Shown: one piece after another, positions 57,401 through 64,000 of the stretch
Layout: the number at the start of each line of letters is the position of its first letter
Position numbering within the stretch: the stretch's first letter is position 1
Assembly: GCF_037975245.1 (NCBI RefSeq)
Contig: NC_092568.1
Coordinates: 30,236,001 to 30,300,000 of the forward strand
Length of the DNA stretch: 64,000 nt
Source: Apostichopus japonicus
Lineage: Eukaryota; Echinodermata; Holothuroidea; Aspidochirotida; Stichopodidae
Direction: 5' to 3'
Translations under genes and position numbers: made by a program
The notes under the pieces: model-generated
Told to the model about the DNA's origin: nothing
The model's database searches: none
The model's input: the letters and a program-made list of their open reading frames with translations, nothing else

Positions 57401-60400
57401 ATACATAATGTTATGTTAGGCTGTAGCTAACACATAGTTTATGGTGCATTCCATTAAATGTTAAACCTAACGACTTTTTCTACCCTGTTGCATGGGGGGT
57501 TTGGACCTACCTGTTCGTGGCCTGTACCTAGCTGAATGAACATAGGAGCCACAGTAGTGAAACATGATTTCATGAGGTGTAATTTTCTCCTCCCCTTTCA
57601 GGAGGGGGAAGATGTTCTTCCCGTCTAAGACTTTAGAGGCTGGGGTCGGGACGCCGACCATACTGGCCACAGTCGGGAGCATGTCTGCCATGTGTGTTGG
57701 TTCATCCACCTCTGAACCAGGTTCAAACACACCAGGAAAACGAAGTATCGTCGGAAGACGGATTCCACCCTCATATGTGTTGGTTTTGCCCCCTAAATAT
57801 GAAAAGAAAAAGAGTGAAGAGTATTGCTTGAATATTATTTTGAATACATATGCTTAGAAACTTAACACAAGATTGGAATAGTTTATGAGAAATAAAGTTC
57901 TTCTGCAAGACAGAAAATGCAGACAATATAAACTGGGCTGAAGGGGCGAGGTTGGGGAGGGTGAGAAGGGGAGGTGGGGAAAGGGAGGGGTTTGGCTTGA
58001 CATTATCACAATGCACATACAGTTTTACTGTAAATAATTGAATGTTCTGGCAATAATAACAACCCTAATTGCTGTGAGAAAAGTTTGTCGCCTAAACTTG
58101 ACGTTACGATTAAGCAAAAAATCAATATGTGCAAACGTGCCCCGTTTGAACGTGCCACATGGTTAAATGTACCTTGTGTCTAACAGGTTTAGAAACAGAT
58201 GTACGAGACATGTATTTTTATGTACAGACAGATTACATTACACTGCCATGGTAGAACATGTTCGAGCCAGAATCAATGCCTATCCGTTGTTACGAAAAAA
58301 TTGTTAAACCATCTTTGGCTTTTTTTTTAAATAGTCTGGTAGATGAATAGAAGAGACACTATGTTGTGCATAGCCTTGGTAGGGTAGCCATGCGTTAAAC
58401 AGATCAGAAACTATGTTATATGACATTGGGGATAATCTGTATCATCTGGCAGTTTTGATTAATGATGCAACACTTGGCGATCAAACTTGATGGAGGATTC
58501 TCTTTGGTCGGTTTCGTCAATCAGACACCCAACGGCAATTTTTGGGAACAAATGGTGATCCTTTCCACCTCAGTACCCTACTGGAACTGACTAAATGTGT
58601 AATTGCTTCCAGATGCATGACGACCACAATGTTTCACGGACGTAATATCATTTTACATCCGCCTTGACAAATGCTGGCCTCAGTTATGTTTCATCTTAAA
58701 CATTGGATGCTCATAAAGGGAGAGCCACTGTACACATCATTAGTTCATACTGTACCAAATAAAGAACTAGAGTGCTTTGCTTCATCAGTTCACAGATTAC
58801 GCTTACAGGCACCTACGTAATCTTTTCCTTTCATGGTTGAGAAGTTTATTTGTAAGACTGTGGCAGATGTAGTTAAAAAGTAAGTTATATAGCATGTATA
58901 GAAGAAAAGTCGGTTTGGATATTTCTTATACTGTACAACAAAGGGAATAAACAAGCGATGACATGTATTTCTGTGATTATTTTTATATTTACCATAGTAG
59001 GAGAACAAACTCACCATTCTGGTTTTTACTGCTTTATTTATTTTTGTTTATTGTTGTTTTGCTGCTGTGTGTTTTATATGTGAGTAATATGCTTCTTGGG
59101 GTGACAGCATATTTCCCAATAGATTGTTAGTTCATCTAGGCTGATGATTACTTATAAGCAACACACTTTGAATGCACATGCAAATAACTTTCTACCAGAC
59201 ATTCCAGCATGTTGCTAAGGTCCCTGAGGGGGTACAGTGTTAAAACAATTACCAACTCACTGTAGACATTGTTGAGTGACAGTGCTAATACCGTGAGGAG
59301 ACAGGTATAAACCAAGACAATCTTGAAAAAAAAGACACCAACAATGCTATCATTGTTGTATCACAACCAGAGCAGCGTTTCAGAAAAAAATTCCCACCGC
59401 CAAAATCACAAAAATAAAGCATAATTTACGAGTGGGAAAGGAAGCACTGCTACTTCTAATAACCAAAACGATTGAGTTTATTGAACCTTCTTCAGTCCGA
59501 CTTATGTCTACAGGAGATCTGTGAAATGTTTCTACTTAAAGCTGTCTTCGACAAAAAAGACTTCATAGGAGAGTATTTTCCTGCTGATCTGGGTAAGAGA
59601 CATGATCAAGAGGAATGAGGAATTCCTTGAGGCAGTAATGAGGTTCTGACTCTGCTGTTATTGGTTGGACTGAATTTTTAGTCTTTCATGGACCCTGTTA
59701 ACAGCAAACAATACTCCTCTGGGATTTGAATAATCAATCCATTTTGTTGCTTGAGGACTTTTTCACACCTTGTTCACATTCTGTACTGAAACTTGACTCT
59801 GCTTTACCTATTGCAAAAATGCTGTTTTCCAGGTACTCAACTCTTCATATATGTGATGTCGCAAAGTAGACCAACAAAATACATTCTACATGCAGGGAAA
59901 ACCCTTTAACTCTAAAAACATCAATTACTGTGTTTTAAATAGACGACTGAAATACAGTATAACACTCTCGGAGGTCTAGCAGTTCTCTGTGATGGAAGAA
60001 CACACTCTTGCAGTTGAATGTAAACATGGCATAATACTTACCTATCTCTTTTGTACTTCTGCACTTCCTTATCTAACCTAACTATCTAATCTGGTCAAAT
60101 TTAGTGCTCCACCCTCCCCCCCCCCCCCCCATATGAAACATCAATTAAATCTCACCTTCTGTTTACACATAAAATGGATTGGTATCATCAAAACCAAATA
60201 TTGATAAACTGAAAGTGGGCCTTTAAGTAACATCATTTTTATAAAATGTATCACAGTACCTTTCGTAGCAGTAGACATGTCCTAAAGTTAGGACACTGAT
60301 ACAGATATTTTCTATACAGATGGATGGATTTTTGAAAGTTCAGAGCATATTGGGCTTTTGCTATATCAATACAGCACAATTATAGATGTTGACTGTATGA

Positions 60401-60648
60401 AAGACCATACAAATCAATGTTACCAATATTATTGATACATAAGATGTTACCAATATTATTGATATACATATACGATGTTACAAAGATTATTGATATGTTT
60501 CTAATATTATTGATATAAATATGATATTACCAATATTATTCATACATATACAATGTTTCCAATATTATTGATATATATACGATGTTACCAATATTATTGA
60601 TATACATATATGATGTTACCAAGATTATTGATATGTTTCCAATATTAT

Positions 60649-60685
<37 letters not shown>

Positions 60686-63600
60686 CCAATATTATTGATA
60701 CATATACAATGTTACAAATATTATATACGATGTTACCAATATTATTGATATATATACCATGTGATCAATATTATTGATATATATATGATGTTACCAATAT
60801 TATTGATACATAAACAATGTTACCAATATTATTGATATGTTACCAATATTATTGATATATATATATACGATGTTACCAATATTATTAATATATAGATATA
60901 CACCAAGTCACCAACCGACCGTACTTCTGGATCGATTCCTCTGTACCTACCCCTGTACACCCCGTTCCATCCTCCTTCTCGCATTCCGTCATCCGACCGC
61001 TCCTCTATATGGGCGCCATTGTCAGATGTCAAATAAACCAAGGTGTTGTTTTCCAAGCCTAGCTTCTTTAGTGCCAACATCAACTCCCCCACGCTCCAGT
61101 CTATCTCTTCCACGGCAGCTCCGTAGATGCCGTGTTCGCTCTTATCGATGAAGCGCTTTGAGCTGAAAATTTGAGTGTGGGCCTGAATGTGCGACATCAC
61201 TAGGAAGAACGGTTCGTTTTGGTTTCTCTCTATGAAAGATATGGCCCTCCTCGTCAACCTCTGATTGAGGTTATCGTAACTTAACGGTTGTTCTATAACC
61301 TTCCTGTTCTCCATCAGTATGCAGTTCATGAGGCCCATGGTCTTCATCATGAAGTACAAGCTGAACGTTAATATGGTCGCGAAGGTGACGATGACCCGGA
61401 ATCCGTTCTTGCCGATGAATCCGTTCATTCGGAGATAGATAGCTCCTGCCACGACGGCAAAGAATGCTAGGAATATATCCCTGTACACCGTGCTTCTCCA
61501 GACTTGCCATACGCTGCCATGTCCGCAATCTTTCAGGTTTGTCAGCGGCAGTCCGTAGAAGTAGTCAAACCCTTGCCCGTTGGGGTCCGAGCAAGCGTCT
61601 TCTGATTCGCAGTTGATACCAAGATGCCATTTACCTATTGAAATCGAGAGTAAAAATGTCTTACGTTAACACAAACAAAAGTACGAACCGAAAAGGAATC
61701 GCAAACACAAACCACAAAGGAAAAGGAATTGCCAAAAAATATAAAAAAGTAGAGAAAGGAAGAAAGCTGCTTTCTTTTGCGTTTTGTGGTGTACGGTAAC
61801 TTTTGTGTGGTAACTACGGTAACTAACATAACTTGGCGTAATGGGTGTGGAATACATATGTACCTGCACACTGGCAGACAATGTACTGTAGCTGCAATGC
61901 TTGACAGCCAACTTGTGAGTGCCACGTTTCTAAACGTTACGGTTAAATTCTAATCAACACAGCCTCGATAGCAACGGCTAGAATTTATACAGCGCAAGAG
62001 GGTAAACATCAATTTTTACATTCTGATCAGCATTTTCACGATTTATTTCAGCCACATAATACTGTAATTATACAATAAATTTTGATGCACGCACAAAGTT
62101 AGGGAAATTGGTTTCAACTAGGGTTCTACTCTCAATGCTTTCAATACAAATATTAAATCTATATTTCATTTTGGCAGAATCTAATAAATCGAAGCATTGG
62201 TGAAATTGAGTAGTTGGGGGATAAATCGAAAGCCAAATCAAAGAGATCGTAACTACCCTTGACCTTTAAAACAGACGTTCTCTTAACACCATGGTGAAGT
62301 AATATAACCGCATACTGTCCTATTACTACTGTATGGTAATAGCTAGGCTCATTTAGATGTTTACCATCAGACAGCAATATTAAAGCCGAAATCGGCAAAA
62401 ACCAGGAAAGCTACTAGATAAGTCACATATTCTTTCCGGCAAAACCTCTCGAATGCAGCAATTTTGTTGATATGATGCCATGGTGTTGATTGTCTGAATT
62501 TGCTGACCTAATAACGCAAGTTTTTGCTTCTCTGTTGCCATGTGAACGATTCTTCCAATGAGGTTAATAATATTAAAATTTATATAAAACTATGTTAAAT
62601 TCCGTGGCTGGTTCTAGGAATAAGAAGGGTACAGTACATTTAATTTCATAACAGCAGTAATTACGAGGATGTATCGCAATTGCTCGTTTATAAATATGTG
62701 ATATGGAAAAGCTGATTACAGAGACTAAACCTACGACAGCAAACAAGCCAATGTTCAAATCCTTCCATTTATTATGCTTAGTCAAGTTTCAGTAAGAAGT
62801 AGTGGTTTGTGGATGGAAATGTGTAGGGATGGAAACTAACCAATATATACAATTCGGATGTCTTGGTTGAAACAATGGTAATCTTTGTTTGGGTAATATT
62901 GTGTAGATTCAGTCAAAGTTACTGAATAATTGCAGAAAGCTTCTCTTAAATCTTCATCTAAAGCTATCCAACCCTGTTTTAAGGAAGACACATCCAACCA
63001 TCATCACTGGACTATATATCATGATAGGAAAGACTGTCATGAACAATTCCTCAAAAAGCTAAGAAAAAACTTAATCCAGTTTGGGAGATGTTCCTACAGA
63101 AAAAAGGCTGAGGACTTGATCAAGTCTAAATAATGACATCATCCAACCGCACATGCGAGCAGTTTTGTTACTGTATGTGTTTGGTCTATTTATTATTTTT
63201 ATGGATTATTCACTACAACGGAGATGGGTTTTGCAAATGCTGAATCAAAAATATTAAATCTCTTAACATGATGCCAACGGTTCTACTTTCAATACCGTTA
63301 AATATTCCACCTTGGGAAATATGAATAGAGAAATAAAGAATAGGTAAATTTGCTTTTAAAATCTGGCATCACAGTCCATTGAGAAAATGACAGCAAAAAT
63401 GGCACCTAGGATATCTCACAAACGAGCAAGATCTTTTTGCTCATCACAAAGATCTCTTTGATCATATTGAATAAGTTAAAGATGACGGCTTGATTTGTGT
63501 CTCCTTTAGGGCCAATGGCATTTACAGGACTCACAATTGCAAACATATTCATTTCTAGTCAACTCCATGCAGTATCAATACATCAACACACCATGGTATC

Positions 63601-64000
63601 ATCTTAGGCCAAGTTAGTGTTAACCACCATATCACACAAAACTACAGGGTAGGGGAGAGTTCAGACGAAACAGACCAAGCTACAGAATAGAGATATGGTT
63701 TCAACCTTAATCTACCAAATATCAAAAGTTGAATATTAAACTAAGGAAAAATCAAATATAACAAGCAGTCAACACAACCAAAGAAAAAAAAGCCAACTGT
63801 TTGATTACAACTAAGTGGTTGACACACAATCAAAAATGCAACTTAATCATTAAAGTCTAGGGGGGGGGGGGGGAATGGGGAACATTAAGTCAATATATAT
63901 AATTCTGTTAGTTTGTTGTAATATGTTAAACTGTACCTATTAACCCTGTTGCATAGCCGGCCTCATTCTTTAACATCTCTGCGATGGTGGTTTCAGAAGG
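54483..64000 (-). CDS. STS: Steryl-sulfatase-like membrane sulfatase, 3' part
   Basis: Family members hydrolyse sulfate esters, often of steroids, in the ER. The visible exons are 64000-63937 (partial), 61634-60951, 57792-57511 and 54919-54483, all GT-AG and in phase, giving 488 residues; about 110 N-terminal residues are off the right edge. GYATGLIGKWHLG is sulfatase signature 2. Two hydrophobic segments (visible residues ~74-91 and ~101-120) match the membrane hairpin special to arylsulfatase C. Then come QPLSYDNLNQRLTRRA, SHIQAHTQIFSSK (catalytic His), VEEIDWSVGELM, SDNGAHIEE (metal-binding Asp/Asn), YRGGKTNTYEGGIRLP (catalytic Lys) and HYCGSYVHSARYRP. The C-terminus has WKQPCCEGSVFPFCKCKE, as in STS. 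The formylglycine Cys is not visible, and ARSD/E/F/H-type identity cannot be excluded. Confidence 0.93.
54920..57510 (-). other. Sulfatase last intron
   Basis: AT-rich, with the second foldback repeat at about 56380-56760. No extra exon is needed, since the phases of the flanking exons agree. Confidence 0.7.
56380..56760. repeat. Foldback interspersed repeat, copy 2
   Basis: It contains the reverse-oriented relative of 27225-27425: GGCACTTGTATTGACAGTAT, a loop, and GGTCAATACGAGTGCTTTTGAAG, beginning near an ATTGTCCCCACTGG segment. A more degenerate unit (CATGCTTCAAAGCACTTGTA) lies just upstream. Confidence 0.5.
57793..60950 (-). other. Sulfatase intron with AT minisatellite
   Basis: A roughly 3-kb intron. 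It is ordinary AT-rich sequence except for the minisatellite that occupies its 5' end and a C-run near 60115-60130. No exon was seen in it. Confidence 0.7.
60405..60900. repeat. AT-rich minisatellite, core GTTACCAATATTATTGATA
   Basis: About 16 degenerate units of 25-40 bp, plus an (AT)n run near 60645-60680. The array ends about 50 bp from the splice donor at 60950, inside the sulfatase intron. Confidence 0.85.
61635..63936 (-). other. Sulfatase upstream intron
   Basis: A 2.3-kb intron between the GYATGLIG and KWHLG halves of signature 2. No exon or clear mobile element was seen; a G-run lies at about 63860-63873. Confidence 0.7.

Noticed and set aside
61635-61925. 96-codon minus-strand frame upstream of the sulfatase KWHLG exon
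   Set aside because: It lies in the intron, in a low-complexity Phe/Ser/Val context. The GT-AG junction 63937-61634 already completes signature 2.

Overview
The window is nuclear DNA from an animal. It has multi-exon genes with GT-AG introns, and long AT-rich introns and spacers. It is full of small DNA transposons, tRNA-derived SINEs, a broken LINE and many minisatellites and G-tracts. A SPEC3/Stum family gene, this repeat style and an STS-type membrane sulfatase suggest a marine invertebrate deuterostome, most likely an echinoderm such as a sea cucumber or sea urchin. That assignment is inference. Nothing in the window looks bacterial, viral or organellar.

Four protein-coding genes can be assembled exon by exon with consistent splice phases. 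(1) ADAT3, minus strand, 8234-14874, 8 coding exons, 377 aa: the non-catalytic partner subunit of the tRNA wobble A34-to-I deaminase. (2) SRP14, plus strand, 15363-21983, 5 coding exons, 112 aa: the Alu-domain subunit of the signal recognition particle. Its start codon lies 488 bp from that of ADAT3, head to head, so the two probably share a bidirectional promoter. (3) A SPEC3/Stum family membrane protein, minus strand, 34665-40521. It has a long first exon (287-aa product) and a possible short alternative first exon at 39052-39160 (113-aa product) that splices in the same phase. (4) The 3' part of a steryl-sulfatase-type (arylsulfatase C family) membrane sulfatase, minus strand, 54483-64000. 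488 residues are visible; the N-terminus with the formylglycine cysteine lies beyond the right edge.

Layout: 1-8200 is a transposon graveyard of hAT-like MITEs, some nested, many with perfect target-site duplications. 8.2-22 kb holds the ADAT3/SRP14 pair with a LINE fragment and a SINE in introns. 22-34 kb is AT-rich spacer with a second SINE and no convincing gene. 34-41 kb is the SPEC3/Stum gene, whose last exon sits between two copies of a ~370-bp repeat. 41-54 kb is spacer with several MITEs, a GAT microsatellite and two striking minisatellites (48.3-49.0 kb and 49.5-49.8 kb). 54-64 kb is the sulfatase gene, with an AT minisatellite pressed against one of its splice donors.

The most interesting structures are: the same hairpin-bearing module inside MITEs with different termini and different target-site-duplication lengths; two copies of one interspersed repeat that each carry a different hAT insertion and serve as each other's empty site; the possible alternative first exon of the SPEC3/Stum gene; and the ADAT3-SRP14 shared promoter.
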